Assembly (NCBI RefSeq): GCF_019083965.1 | Contig: NZ_JAHRCY010000002.1 | Coordinates: 186,001-250,000 of the forward strand | From: Catellatospora tritici | GTDB lineage: Bacteria; Actinomycetota; Actinomycetes; Mycobacteriales; Micromonosporaceae | Direction of reading: 5' to 3' | Length of the DNA stretch: 64,000 nucleotides | Shown: positions 28,148 to 37,031 of the stretch, piece after piece | How the letters are laid out: every line of letters begins with the position of its first letter | Numbering within the stretch: the first letter of the stretch is position 1 | Translations under genes and position numbers: made by a program | The notes under the pieces: generated by a model | The model's input: only the letters and a program-made list of their open reading frames with translations | Database searches by the model: none | What the model was told of the DNA's origin: nothing

Positions 28148-28203
28148 GAAGCGTCACGATGATCACCGTAGCCCCCGATCGGCGGCTGTCAGGCGCCCGA
28201 TGG

Positions 28204-29565
28204 TCATCCGCACGGCACCCCGTCCACGCTGCAAGAATCCGGGCGGCCCCGGTTCGCCGCGTGGCCCACCTGGAACGACAACGTGAACGTCGTCCCGCCC
28301 TCGATGCGCCGGTGCACCGGCTGCGGAGTGAAGACCACCCGTCGTCCGGACTGCTGGAACTGGACCCGGTCCCATGCGCTGGTCACCTCGGCGCCGTCCG
28401 GCAGTTCGAGCACGGCCGTCCAGCCGTCCACCGCGGTCGAACCCGCCTCGATGGTGACCGCGCCGATGTAACCGTCGCCCCAGTCCTCGGTGGTCCGGTA
28501 GGTGGCCGTCAGTGTCGGTGGCGCCGTGGCGCTGCTGGGCGCGGCGCTCGGAGACGGTGACGCGGCGACACTCGGGGACGGGGTCGGCGCGGTCGACGGC
28601 GCGGGTGAGCCCGTACCGTCGGAGCCGCTGGTGGACGGACCGGCCTGCACGCCCGTGTCGGGGCCACGGCCGGGGCCGGTCGCCACCGCGGGACCGCCGG
28701 GCGGGCGCAGGATCAGCGTGGCCAGGGCGGTGACTGCGAGGATGGTCAGCACCATCGCCGCGACCACCGACAGCAGCCGCAGCCGCCGGTCCACGGGCAT
28801 ACTCAGCGCCTGCCGGACGAGACCGCCGCGCGGCGGGACGGGCGGCTCGCCCCGATCGAAATCGCCCGGATCGAAATCGTCCGGGGCGAACTTGCCCGGA
28901 GCGAACTTGCCCGGATTGAACTCGTCCGGGGCGAACTCGTCCAGAGCGAACTTGCCCGGATTGAACTCGTCCAGAGCGAACTCGTCCGGGGCGAGGGGCG
29001 CCGGTTCGGTGAGTGGCGTCGCGGCTGGCGGGGCGTCCTCGGTGGGTTCGTCGAAGGCCACCGTCATCACGGCGGGCGGGCGGCGCGGCATGTCGGCGGC
29101 ATCGTAGATGTCGACGCTGCGGCGACGCCGGACCGGACCGGCCGCTTCGTCCGCGCTCAGCCGTTCCAGCAGCTCGGGCAGGCGCTGCTCGAACAGCAGC
29201 TGATACGCCCGATGCAGCTCGGCTCGGCGAAGTTGGCCACCCAGGCCGAGGAAGCCGCCCTGGCTGATCCGCAGGCGGCAGCCGGTGAGGCTGGTGGACA
29301 GCTCCCAGACCACGTCGGAGTGGGTCTGCTCCCCGCGCCAGCGCAGCACCAGCCGGTGTGGCGGCACGGCGTCGACCACGTCAACCTCGAACGGGGCGGT
29401 GAAGCCGGGCAGGTCGGGCGCGGGATAGGCGTGGTAGGTGGCGCCGGGCACCGGGGCCAGGTCGGTCTGCAGGAACCATTCGCTGAGCAGGCGGCGCTCG
29501 GTCAGCGCCTGCCACACCAGCTCCACCGGGTACGCGAGTTCGACGTCGAGCCGCAGCACGGTCAC
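28204..29565 (-). CDS. SRPBCC-repeat-TM-CBM2-like membrane protein 2
   Basis: A 453-residue paralogue of its neighbour. SRPBCC domain 1-145 (VELAYPVELVWQALTE, LLSEWFLQTDL), a cytoplasmic linker with nine pentapeptides F-x-[PL]-[DG]-[EDK] at 196-240, a membrane helix at about 263-286, a Thr/Ser/Pro stalk and a CBM2-like domain ending C-SVDGVP-C. The pentapeptides alternate acidic (APDE, ALDE) and basic (NPGK) units. The GTG start has no ribosome binding site, and TACGAT lies 7 bases before it, so it may be leaderless. Confidence 0.8.
   Translation of the reverse strand: MTVLRLDVELAYPVELVWQALTERRLLSEWFLQTDLAPVPGATYHAYPAPDLPGFTAPFEVDVVDAVPPHRLVLRWRGEQTHSDVVWELSTSLTGCRLRISQGGFLGLGGQLRRAELHRAYQLLFEQRLPELLERLSADEAAGPVRRRRSVDIYDAADMPRRPPAVMTVAFDEPTEDAPPAATPLTEPAPLAPDEFALDEFNPGKFALDEFAPDEFNPGKFAPGKFAPDDFDPGDFDRGEPPVPPRGGLVRQALSMPVDRRLRLLSVVAAMVLTILAVTALATLILRPPGGPAVATGPGRGPDTGVQAGPSTSGSDGTGSPAPSTAPTPSPSVAASPSPSAAPSSATAPPTLTATYRTTEDWGDGYIGAVTIEAGSTAVDGWTAVLELPDGAEVTSAWDRVQFQQSGRRVVFTPQPVHRRIEGGTTFTLSFQVGHAANRGRPDSCSVDGVPCG
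28846..28980 (-). repeat. Nine 15-bp repeats encoding charged pentapeptides
   Basis: This internal array encodes FALDE, FNPGK, FALDE, FAPDE, FNPGK, FAPGK, FAPDD, FDPGD and FDRGE in succession. Near-identity of neighbouring units at DNA level points to expansion by slippage. Proline in most units argues against a beta-helical pentapeptide-repeat fold and for a disordered linker. Confidence 0.85.
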
Positions 29566-29630
29566 GGCGGGAATCGTAAGACGCCCGAGGGGTAATCGGT
29601 TACCACTTCAGGTGTTGTTAAGGAGCGCCT

Positions 29631-30413
29631 TCAGCTCCCGGTGCAGCTGCCGCCCTCCACCGTGCACGAGAGCAGCGTGAAGTCGTCGCCGGTGCCGGCG
29701 CGCAGCCCGGTCATGCCGAACTTGACGGAGGTGCCCGGGGCGAGCTTGCCGTACAGCGGGGCGAACACCCATACGTTGTCCGGTGCCGTGGTCGCCACGG
29801 TCGACCAGACCGCCCAGTTCTGGTTGTCGGTGCCGGCCGGGAACTGGACACGCACCCGCCAGTCGGCCGAAGCGCTGCCGTTGTTCCTGACCGTGACCTC
29901 GAGCGTGAACCCTCGCCACCACGGGTCCAGCGAGTAGGTCGCCGCCAGCGCCGTGGTCGTGCCGCCGCCACCGGGATTGCCCGCGCCGGGTGCCTCCACC
30001 CCCGCCGCACTCGACGGCGACAGGCTGACCAGCGGTGCACCCGAGGCGGTGGCGCCGACCGACGGGCTGGCCGCGGTGGTAGGCGAGGTGGGAGCGGACG
30101 GAGCGCCGGACGGCTGCGCCTTGAGGGTCGGCAGCGGGCTGGGCGTGACCACCCCGAACCCGTCGACGAAGCCGGCGCCGCCCGGCGCGGACGGCCCGGT
30201 CATCGGGAACTCGAGCGACGGGTCGGCGGACGGCTTGACCAGCGCCCAGGCGGCCGCACCCGAGACCAGCAACGCGGCGGTGGCCAGGGCGATGATGACC
30301 GGCTGGCGGCCGGACCGGGAACGGGTGCCGCGGTGCTCGCTGCGGGCCAGCTCCTCGACGGTCGGCGGCAGCAGCGTGGTGTCGTCGTCCTCGCGAAGCC
30401 GATGCTTGCTCAC
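29631..30413 (-). CDS. Membrane-anchored CBM2-like protein 3 (no SRPBCC domain)
   Basis: A 260-residue protein with a short charged cytoplasmic N-terminus (SKHRLREDDDTTLLPP), a membrane helix at about 38-60, a long Ser/Pro/Ala stalk and a C-terminal CBM2-like sandwich (FTLEVTVRNNGSASADWRV) closed by C-TVEGGS-C. It matches the outer half of the two neighbouring paralogues but lacks the inner SRPBCC domain. GTG 30413 is chosen; a TTG at 30467 would add 18 Gly-rich residues. It could serve as a partner or decoy of the other two. Confidence 0.72.
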   Translation of the reverse strand: MSKHRLREDDDTTLLPPTVEELARSEHRGTRSRSGRQPVIIALATAALLVSGAAAWALVKPSADPSLEFPMTGPSAPGGAGFVDGFGVVTPSPLPTLKAQPSGAPSAPTSPTTAASPSVGATASGAPLVSLSPSSAAGVEAPGAGNPGGGGTTTALAATYSLDPWWRGFTLEVTVRNNGSASADWRVRVQFPAGTDNQNWAVWSTVATTAPDNVWVFAPLYGKLAPGTSVKFGMTGLRAGTGDDFTLLSCTVEGGSCTGS

Positions 30414-30509
30414 GTCCGGCGACGCTACCGCCCCGCCGCCACCGCCACGATCAGCTATCCGACCCAATCCAGTCGGTCACCACGTCACCCGCGGGTAACC
30501 GGGCAGTAA

Positions 30510-30986
30510 TCAGCTGCGGCCCTTGATCCGACGGCCGAGTTCCCGGCTGATCTCACGGTTGGCATCGCGCTTGGCGATGTCCTGGCGCTTGTCGTATTCC
30601 TTCTTGCCCTTCGCCAGCCCCAGCTCGACCTTGGCCCAACCGTCCTTGAAGTACATGGACAGGGGCACCAGGGTGAGGCCGCCCTCGCGCGTCTTGGTGA
30701 TCAGACGCACGATCTCCTTGTGGTTGAGCAGCAGCTTGCGGGTGCGCCGGGGGGCGTGGTTGGTCCAGGTGCCCATCGCGTACTCAGGGATGTGCAGCTG
30801 GTGCAGGTACAGCTCGCCGTCGCGCTCCTGGCCGAACGCGTCGACCAGCGAGGCGCGGCCCAGCCGCAGCGACTTCACCTCGGTGCCCATCAGCGCGATG
30901 CCCGCCTCGACGGTCTCGAGGATGGTGTAGTCGTGGTACGCCTTGCGGTTGGACGCGATGACCTTGCGTCCCTGCTCCCGCGGCAT
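30510..30986 (-). CDS. smpB: SsrA-binding protein SmpB
   Basis: A 158-residue RNA-binding protein that delivers tmRNA to stalled ribosomes. Conserved blocks [33 protein letters not shown] and [21 protein letters not shown] are intact, and the basic C-terminal tail ([15 protein letters not shown]) that probes the mRNA channel is present. ATG start with GGAGG upstream. It lies in the common order smpB-M23-ftsX-ftsE-prfB but is separated from ssrA by the three CBM2-like genes. Confidence 0.97.
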   Translation of the reverse strand: MPREQGRKVIASNRKAYHDYTILETVEAGIALMGTEVKSLRLGRASLVDAFGQERDGELYLHQLHIPEYAMGTWTNHAPRRTRKLLLNHKEIVRLITKTREGGLTLVPLSMYFKDGWAKVELGLAKGKKEYDKRQDIAKRDANREISRELGRRIKGRS

Positions 30987-31081
30987 AACCGCCTCCTCTC
31001 ACCGGTTCGGGCAACCCGACAACAATACCGATCACCGTCACCGACCCGCGATCGAGATATCCCCGACCGCACCCACCGACC

Positions 31082-31196
31082 GCTTCCGTCCGCCAGTGGT
31101 TGCCGTAAAGGAGCGTGGCATCGCGAAGCGATGTGGCCACGCGCGGCTGCCACTGGCTTCCGGGGACGGAAGCCGCGCCCGCGGAGGCGGGCGCCA
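31082..31196. repeat. Structured repeat with covarying stems, copy 1
   Basis: Outer arms GCTTCCGTCC (31082-31091) and GGACGGAAGC (31164-31173) pair perfectly. Inner 13-base arms (31092-31104 and 31145-31157) pair at 12 of 13 positions, counting one G-U. A 6-base bulge TTCCGG lies on the right. The 40-base loop (31105-31144) begins GTAAAGGAGCGTG and holds the hairpin CATCGC-GAA-GCGATG. A GC hairpin CGCGCCCGC...GGCGGGCGCC (31174-31195) follows and reaches the stop codon of the M23 gene. A second copy at 45761 has the same layout with different arm sequences. Confidence 0.8.
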
Positions 31197-32441
31197 TCAG
31201 CACAGACAGCCGGGCAGCCAGTTCAGCGGCTGGATGGGGTCGCCGTCGCGGCGTACCTCGAAGTGCAGGTGGTTGCCGGTGGAGGCGCCGGTGGTGCCGA
31301 CGCGGCCGATGAGCTGACCGCCGCGCACCTTCTGCCCGACCGACACCAGGATCTTGGACTGGTGCCCGTAGCAGGTCGAGATGACGTGGCCGTCGGTGCG
31401 GCCGTGGGTGATGCAGGTGTAGTTGCCGTAGCCGCCGTTCCAACCAGCCGTCGACACGGTGCCACCGCCCGCGGCGTAGATCGGCTGACCGCCGTCGGCC
31501 GCGATGTCGACCCCGGCGTGCAGCTGCCAGGTGTGGTAGTACGGGTCGAAGCGCATGCCATAGTCGCTGGACTTCCAGCCCCGGGTGGGCATGAGCAGCT
31601 TGGCGCCCGCGCGCAGCACCGGCACGAACTGGCCGTACTGCTCCTGCCAGGCCCGCAGCTGCGCGGCGATCTCCTCGCTCTGCTGCTTGACCTCCTCGTA
31701 GCGGCGTTGCACGTCCGCCTTCTGCGCCTCCGCCGCCGCGACCGCCTTCTCCCGGCGCTCGGACAGGTCCCGGAGATCGCGCTCGGCCTGCTCGGCCTCG
31801 GCGCGGGCCTCCTGCGCCTCCTTCAGCGTCGTCTGCGCGACCCGGTTGGCCTCCTCGGCGGTGCGGCGGCGCAGCTCGGCCTCGTTGGTCACCTGCTTGG
31901 CGTCTCGGCGGGCCAGCATGTAGCCGTCGATGGCCTCCTTGCGCATCTGGCCGAGCTGGCGGATCAGGTCGCCCCGGATCAGGAACTCCTGCGGCCGGGT
32001 GGCGGCCAGCAGCAGGTTGAACTCGGCCACATTGGCACCGTGCATGGTGGCGACGGCGAAGCGGGCCATCCGGTCGCGGCCGGCCTGCACCTGCTGCACG
32101 GACTGCTGGTACTGCTGGTCGGTGGCCTGCCAGGCGGCAGTGGCCGCGTCGGCCTTACGCCGCGCGGTGGCGGCCTTCGTCTCGGCGACGACCACCGCCG
32201 TCTTCGCCTTCACGATGCGCTCCTGGGCGGCGGGCAGCGCCGCGTTGGTCTCCGCGAGCTGCCGGGCCGCGGTGCGCGCCTGCTCGGACACCGACTCCAG
32301 CAGCGCGCCAGTCTTGGCCAGCTCCTTGTCGATGCGCTTCATGTCGCCGCTCGGGTCGTCGGGCGCGGCGACCGCGGGCAGCCCGGTCAGCACCACTGCC
32401 ACGGTGCACAGCAGCACCGGTATGAGTCGACGCCAGCCCAC
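31197..32441 (-). CDS. Secreted coiled-coil M23 peptidase (EnvC/murein hydrolase-like)
   Basis: A 414-residue exported protein: signal peptide 1-25 (ends PAVAA), long coiled coil at about 30-270 rich in Ala, Glu, Lys and Arg, and a C-terminal LytM/M23 domain with zinc ligands H308 and D312 (HAGVD) and H393 (HLHFEV). This organisation matches EnvC-like activators or hydrolases of septal peptidoglycan that are controlled by FtsEX; ftsX and ftsE lie just upstream, but a terminator separates them, so it has its own promoter. The GTG start has GCAGGAGG upstream. Its stop codon abuts the structured repeat. Confidence 0.92.
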   Translation of the reverse strand: MGWRRLIPVLLCTVAVVLTGLPAVAAPDDPSGDMKRIDKELAKTGALLESVSEQARTAARQLAETNAALPAAQERIVKAKTAVVVAETKAATARRKADAATAAWQATDQQYQQSVQQVQAGRDRMARFAVATMHGANVAEFNLLLAATRPQEFLIRGDLIRQLGQMRKEAIDGYMLARRDAKQVTNEAELRRRTAEEANRVAQTTLKEAQEARAEAEQAERDLRDLSERREKAVAAAEAQKADVQRRYEEVKQQSEEIAAQLRAWQEQYGQFVPVLRAGAKLLMPTRGWKSSDYGMRFDPYYHTWQLHAGVDIAADGGQPIYAAGGGTVSTAGWNGGYGNYTCITHGRTDGHVISTCYGHQSKILVSVGQKVRGGQLIGRVGTTGASTGNHLHFEVRRDGDPIQPLNWLPGCLC

Positions 32442-32529
32442 GGAACCTCCTGCGTCTCGCCTGGAAACACCCTACTTCGCATATAAAGGGTGAATCGTCA
32501 TAAAAACGCATACCGAGCAGGGCGAGTGA

Positions 32530-32579
32530 CAAAAAAACCGGCCCGCCGCGGGAGCTGACTCCCGTCGGCGGGCCGGTTT
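32530..32579 (-). terminator. Terminator of ftsX
   Basis: AAACCGGCCCGCCG pairs with CGGCGGGCCGGTTT around a 21-base interior that itself holds GGGAG/CTCCC; on the minus strand TTTTTTT follows. A textbook intrinsic terminator, 18 bases after the ftsX stop. Confidence 0.92.
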
Positions 32580-32596
32580 CCGGTGCGGTCCGCGAA

Positions 32597-33478
32597 CTAG
32601 ACGCGGATGTAGAAGCGCAGGGTGACCCAGGCGGTGACGGCGCTGACGACCGACCCGATACCGGCCAGGATCGGCAGCATCAGGTTGACGTTGCCCCAGC
32701 TCACCGGCAGCAGCAGGTCGGTGAGCGCGGCCAGCTTGTGGTCGATCAGCACGATCTTGCCGATCACCAGCATGCCGTACGCCAGCAGCGAGCCGAGCAC
32801 CGCCGCGAAGACGGCCTCCAGCACGAACGGCGCCTGGATGAACCAGTTCGACGCGCCGACCAGCTTCATCACGGCGACCTCGCGGCGCTTGCTGTACGCG
32901 GCGACCTGGATGGTGTTGGCGACCAGCAGCAGCGCGGCGATGCCCATGGCGCCCGCGACGACCAGCGACATGGTCTGGATCGAGCCCAGGATGTCGAAGA
33001 TCTTCTGCAGCAGCTTCTGCTGGTCCACCACGTTGTCGACGCCGTCGAGGCCGGCGTACTTCGTGTTGATCTGCTCGAACTGCTGCGGGTCCTTCAGGCT
33101 GACCCGGAAGGAGGCGGGCAGCTCGGTCGGGCCGATCGCGGCGACCAGGTCGGGGGTGTCGTGGAACTGCTCCTTGAAGTTCTCGTACGCCATCGCCTGG
33201 TCTTCGTAGATGACGCCGCCGGGCTTCACCAGTGGGTCACTGTCGAGCTGGGCCTTGATCGCCGCGATCTTGTCCTCGGCGACGCCCTTGTCGAGGTAAA
33301 TGGACACCTCGACCTGCTCGTAGTAGTGCCCCTTCATCTCGTCGACCTGCAGGTACATCAGCAGGCTGGCGCCGAGCATGGTCAGCGACACGATCATTGT
33401 GATGATCATGGCGACCGTCATCGTGACGTTGCGCCACAGGCCGACCAGCACCTCGGCCAGCACATACTTCGCACGCAT
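32597..33478 (-). CDS. ftsX: Cell division permease-like protein FtsX
   Basis: A 293-residue inner-membrane protein with four helices (about 22-45, 170-193, 215-242 and 262-287) and an extracellular loop between helices 1 and 2. The DGVDNVVDQQKLL region before helix 2 and YSKRREVAVMKLVGAS after it are FtsX hallmarks. With FtsE it relays cytosolic ATPase activity to peptidoglycan hydrolases outside the cell; the M23 protein encoded downstream is a good candidate partner. It lies 77 bases after ftsE in the same direction. Confidence 0.96.
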   Translation of the reverse strand: MRAKYVLAEVLVGLWRNVTMTVAMIITMIVSLTMLGASLLMYLQVDEMKGHYYEQVEVSIYLDKGVAEDKIAAIKAQLDSDPLVKPGGVIYEDQAMAYENFKEQFHDTPDLVAAIGPTELPASFRVSLKDPQQFEQINTKYAGLDGVDNVVDQQKLLQKIFDILGSIQTMSLVVAGAMGIAALLLVANTIQVAAYSKRREVAVMKLVGASNWFIQAPFVLEAVFAAVLGSLLAYGMLVIGKIVLIDHKLAALTDLLLPVSWGNVNLMLPILAGIGSVVSAVTAWVTLRFYIRV

Positions 33479-33555
33479 CGGGGGGATTCCTCCGGTAAAT
33501 ACGGTCAGATCGTCAGGACAGGCAGCGGGCGGGCCGGGAGACGGCCCGCGGCCGA

Positions 33556-34236
33556 TCAGCCGTAGACGCCTCGAGCCTGGTCACGAACGATCCGGCCGCC
33601 CTCGATCTCGATGACGCGGCGGCGCATCTGGTTCACGATGTTGGAGTCATGGGTGACCATGACGACGGTCGTGCCGGTCCGGTTGATCCGGTCGAGCAAC
33701 CGCATGATCTCGATGGAGGTGTCCGGGTCGAGGTTACCGGTGGGCTCGTCGGCGAGCAGGATCAGCGGACGGTTCACGAACGCCCGCGCGACCGCGACAC
33801 GCTGCTGCTCACCACCGGAGAGCTCGTGCGGGTAGCGGTGCTCCTTGCCGCCCAGGCCGACCAGTTCCAGCACCTCGGGCACCACCCGGCGCGCGACCGC
33901 CTTGGACTTGCCGATGACCTCGAGGGCGAACGCCACGTTCTCGTACGCCGTCTTGTTCGGCAGCAGGCGGAAGTCCTGGAACACACAGCCGATGGAACGC
34001 CGGAAGCTGGGGATCTTCCAGGAGCGCATTGAGCTGATCTCTTTGCCGTTCACGAAGACCTTGCCCTTGTTGGGCTTGATCTCGTGCAGCATCAGCTTGA
34101 CGATGCTTGATTTGCCGGAGCCGGACGGACCGATGAAGAAGACGAAGTCTCCCTTCTCGATCGAGACCGACACGTCGTCCAGTGAGGGCCGGGACGCCTT
34201 CGGGTAGGTCTTGGTCACGTGCTCAAGTCGAATCAC
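33556..34236 (-). CDS. ftsE: Cell division ATP-binding protein FtsE
   Basis: A 226-residue ABC ATPase: Walker [11 protein letters not shown]-loop VFQDFRLL, signature LSGGEQQRV, Walker [12 protein letters not shown] and H-loop VTHD. It forms a complex with FtsX at the division site. Family-typical size. It is the first gene of the ftsEX unit; the 194 bases upstream are free of genes and should contain the promoter. Confidence 0.97.
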   Translation of the reverse strand: MIRLEHVTKTYPKASRPSLDDVSVSIEKGDFVFFIGPSGSGKSSIVKLMLHEIKPNKGKVFVNGKEISSMRSWKIPSFRRSIGCVFQDFRLLPNKTAYENVAFALEVIGKSKAVARRVVPEVLELVGLGGKEHRYPHELSGGEQQRVAVARAFVNRPLILLADEPTGNLDPDTSIEIMRLLDRINRTGTTVVMVTHDSNIVNQMRRRVIEIEGGRIVRDQARGVYG

Positions 34237-34430
34237 GGGCGAGAGTCTACGCGGTGTTGCGGCTTCGCCAAGTCCGGCGTGGCTCGCTTGACGGTATTGC
34301 CGTGAATGTTCCTGGAAAATTCCGTGATCGACTCGTGATCAACGCTTACGGTGAGTAGTCAATCGGTCCGTCCAGACGATGGTGCGCACTCATGCGGGGT
34401 GATCCCCCCGACGCGCCGACCCGCCCTAGC

Positions 34431-34495
34431 ATCGACGCTGGCCTATCCAGAGGACGGAGAACCGAAATCCGTCTTCTAGATAGGCCAGCGTCGAT
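34431..34495. repeat. Long palindromic repeat, GACGCTGGCCTATC family, copy B
   Basis: 28-base arms (34431-34458 and 34468-34495) pair with two mismatches around a 9-base loop. It is flanked by CCTAGC on the left and TTTAAAACC-GGTG on the right, both shared with copy C. It lies 24 bases beyond the prfB stop, as a terminator would. Confidence 0.9.
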
Positions 34496-34519
34496 TTAAA
34501 ACCGGTGCCGCCGAGCTGA

Positions 34520-35632
<1,113 letters not shown>

Positions 35633-35708
35633 AGGACAAGACTAGTAGGGACCGCTACCGATAACCGCCCGAGGCCCGCCGCCTGGGACCGCGCTTGACA
35701 ACGCGGCA

Positions 35709-35736
35709 GGCAACCAAGATAGTAAAGTTGGTTGCC
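35709..35736. promoter_or_regulatory. Inverted-repeat operator upstream of the ROK gene
   Basis: GGCAACCAA (35709-35717) and TTGGTTGCC (35728-35736) are perfect 9-bp arms 10 bases apart, 79 bases before the ROK regulator start. The symmetry and spacing suit a dimeric helix-turn-helix protein, most simply the ROK protein itself. Confidence 0.5.
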
Positions 35737-35756
35737 AATTGTGAACGTTCTTCAAC

Positions 35757-35804
35757 CGATCAGTGCACCCAATGATCAGTAGACCCAACGATCAGTGAAC
35801 CCAG
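35757..35804 (+). repeat. Three 16-bp tandem repeats before the ROK gene
   Basis: CGATCAGTGCACCCAA, TGATCAGTAGACCCAA and CGATCAGTGAACCCAG follow in exact register and end 10 bases before the GTG start. They lie in the leader of the ROK operon. They may be regulator sites or a translation-control segment. Confidence 0.8.
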
Positions 35805-35814
35805 GGGGCGGGCT

Positions 35815-37008
35815 GTGTCACGGCTGGCTGGATCGTCGAAGCTGCTACGCGCCATGAACGAGAGTGCCACGCTGGCGCTGCTGCTCGATCGGGGCACCCT
35901 CACCCGGGGCGAATTACGGGAACTGACCGGTCTGTCCAAGCCGACCACCTCCGACGTGCTGCGCACCCTCACCGAGGCCGGGCTGGCCGTGGTCGTCGGG
36001 CACACCAGCGGCGGCCCCGGCCCCAACGCCGAGGTCTACGCGATCAACCCGGGCGCCGCGGTGGTCGCGGCCATCTCGGTGCGCGACACCACCGAGACCG
36101 CGCACGCGCCGTACGACGCGGCGCTGTGCGACCTCACCGGGGCGGTGCTGGCCCAGGCCGAGTTCACCCAGGAGCGGCTCGCCGCGGCCGCCGACGACCC
36201 GGTCGACACCGTCCGGCTGATCCTGGCCGACCTGTGCGCCACCGCCGGGCTGACCCCGGACCGGCTCACCCACCTGCAGCTGGGCGTGCCGGGGTCGTAC
36301 CACCCGGGCACCGACACGATCCGGCACATCGACCTCACCGGCTGGCAGCGGCCGGGCCTGGTCGGCGACCTCGCCACCAGGCTCGACCTGACGGTGGCCG
36401 CCGAGAACGACGTGAACCTGGCCGCCATCGCCGAGCGCCACCGCGGCGCGGGCAAGGGCACCGACAGCTTCGTGCTGCTGTGGTTCGGCGCGGGCCTGGG
36501 CTGCGCCATCGACCTCGGGCCGTCGCTGCTGCGCGGCGCCACCGGCGGCGCGGGCGAGATCGGCTACGTCCCGGTCGGCCTGGGCGGCCAGCCCCGCGAC
36601 ATGCAGGAGCTGGTCGGCGGCCCGGCGGTGCTGGCACTGGCGGCGACGTACGGCATCACGGGAGCCACGGCCGAGGACGCGGTCGCCGCCGCGGTGGCCG
36701 ACTCCGGCGCCGACGCGGCGGGTTTCCTGACGGCGCTGGCCGACCGGATCGCGGTTGCGCTGGCGGCGGTGGCCGCGCTGCTTGACCCGCCACTGGTGGT
36801 GCTCGCCGGGGAGGTGGCCCAGGCCGGTGGCGACACGCTGCGCGACCTGGTCGTCGAGGCGTTCCACCGCGACACCCCGCTGCGCACCCCGGTGGCGGTG
36901 ACCGCGCTGCCCGACGACGCGGTGCTGCTGGGCGCCACGGACGCCGGGCTGCGCGCCGTGCGCGAAGCCCTCATCGACTCGCTGCGCTACGCGCTGACCC
37001 CGGCCTGA
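35815..37008 (+). CDS. ROK-family transcriptional regulator
   Basis: A 397-residue regulator: N-terminal winged helix-turn-helix (LTRGELRELTGLSKPTTSDV, about 22-45), then a ROK sugar-kinase-like fold with LTVAAENDVNLAAIAE and GAGLGCAIDLG. It lacks a zinc-type CxCGxxGC motif, so kinase activity is unlikely. It probably senses a sugar or sugar phosphate and controls the GH4 and kinase genes that follow 23 bases downstream. GTG start with a GGGGGCGG-type site. Confidence 0.9.
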   Translation: MSRLAGSSKLLRAMNESATLALLLDRGTLTRGELRELTGLSKPTTSDVLRTLTEAGLAVVVGHTSGGPGPNAEVYAINPGAAVVAAISVRDTTETAHAPYDAALCDLTGAVLAQAEFTQERLAAAADDPVDTVRLILADLCATAGLTPDRLTHLQLGVPGSYHPGTDTIRHIDLTGWQRPGLVGDLATRLDLTVAAENDVNLAAIAERHRGAGKGTDSFVLLWFGAGLGCAIDLGPSLLRGATGGAGEIGYVPVGLGGQPRDMQELVGGPAVLALAATYGITGATAEDAVAAAVADSGADAAGFLTALADRIAVALAAVAALLDPPLVVLAGEVAQAGGDTLRDLVVEAFHRDTPLRTPVAVTALPDDAVLLGATDAGLRAVREALIDSLRYALTPA

Positions 37009-37031
37009 CCCCCGCAACCTGGAGTAGCCAC

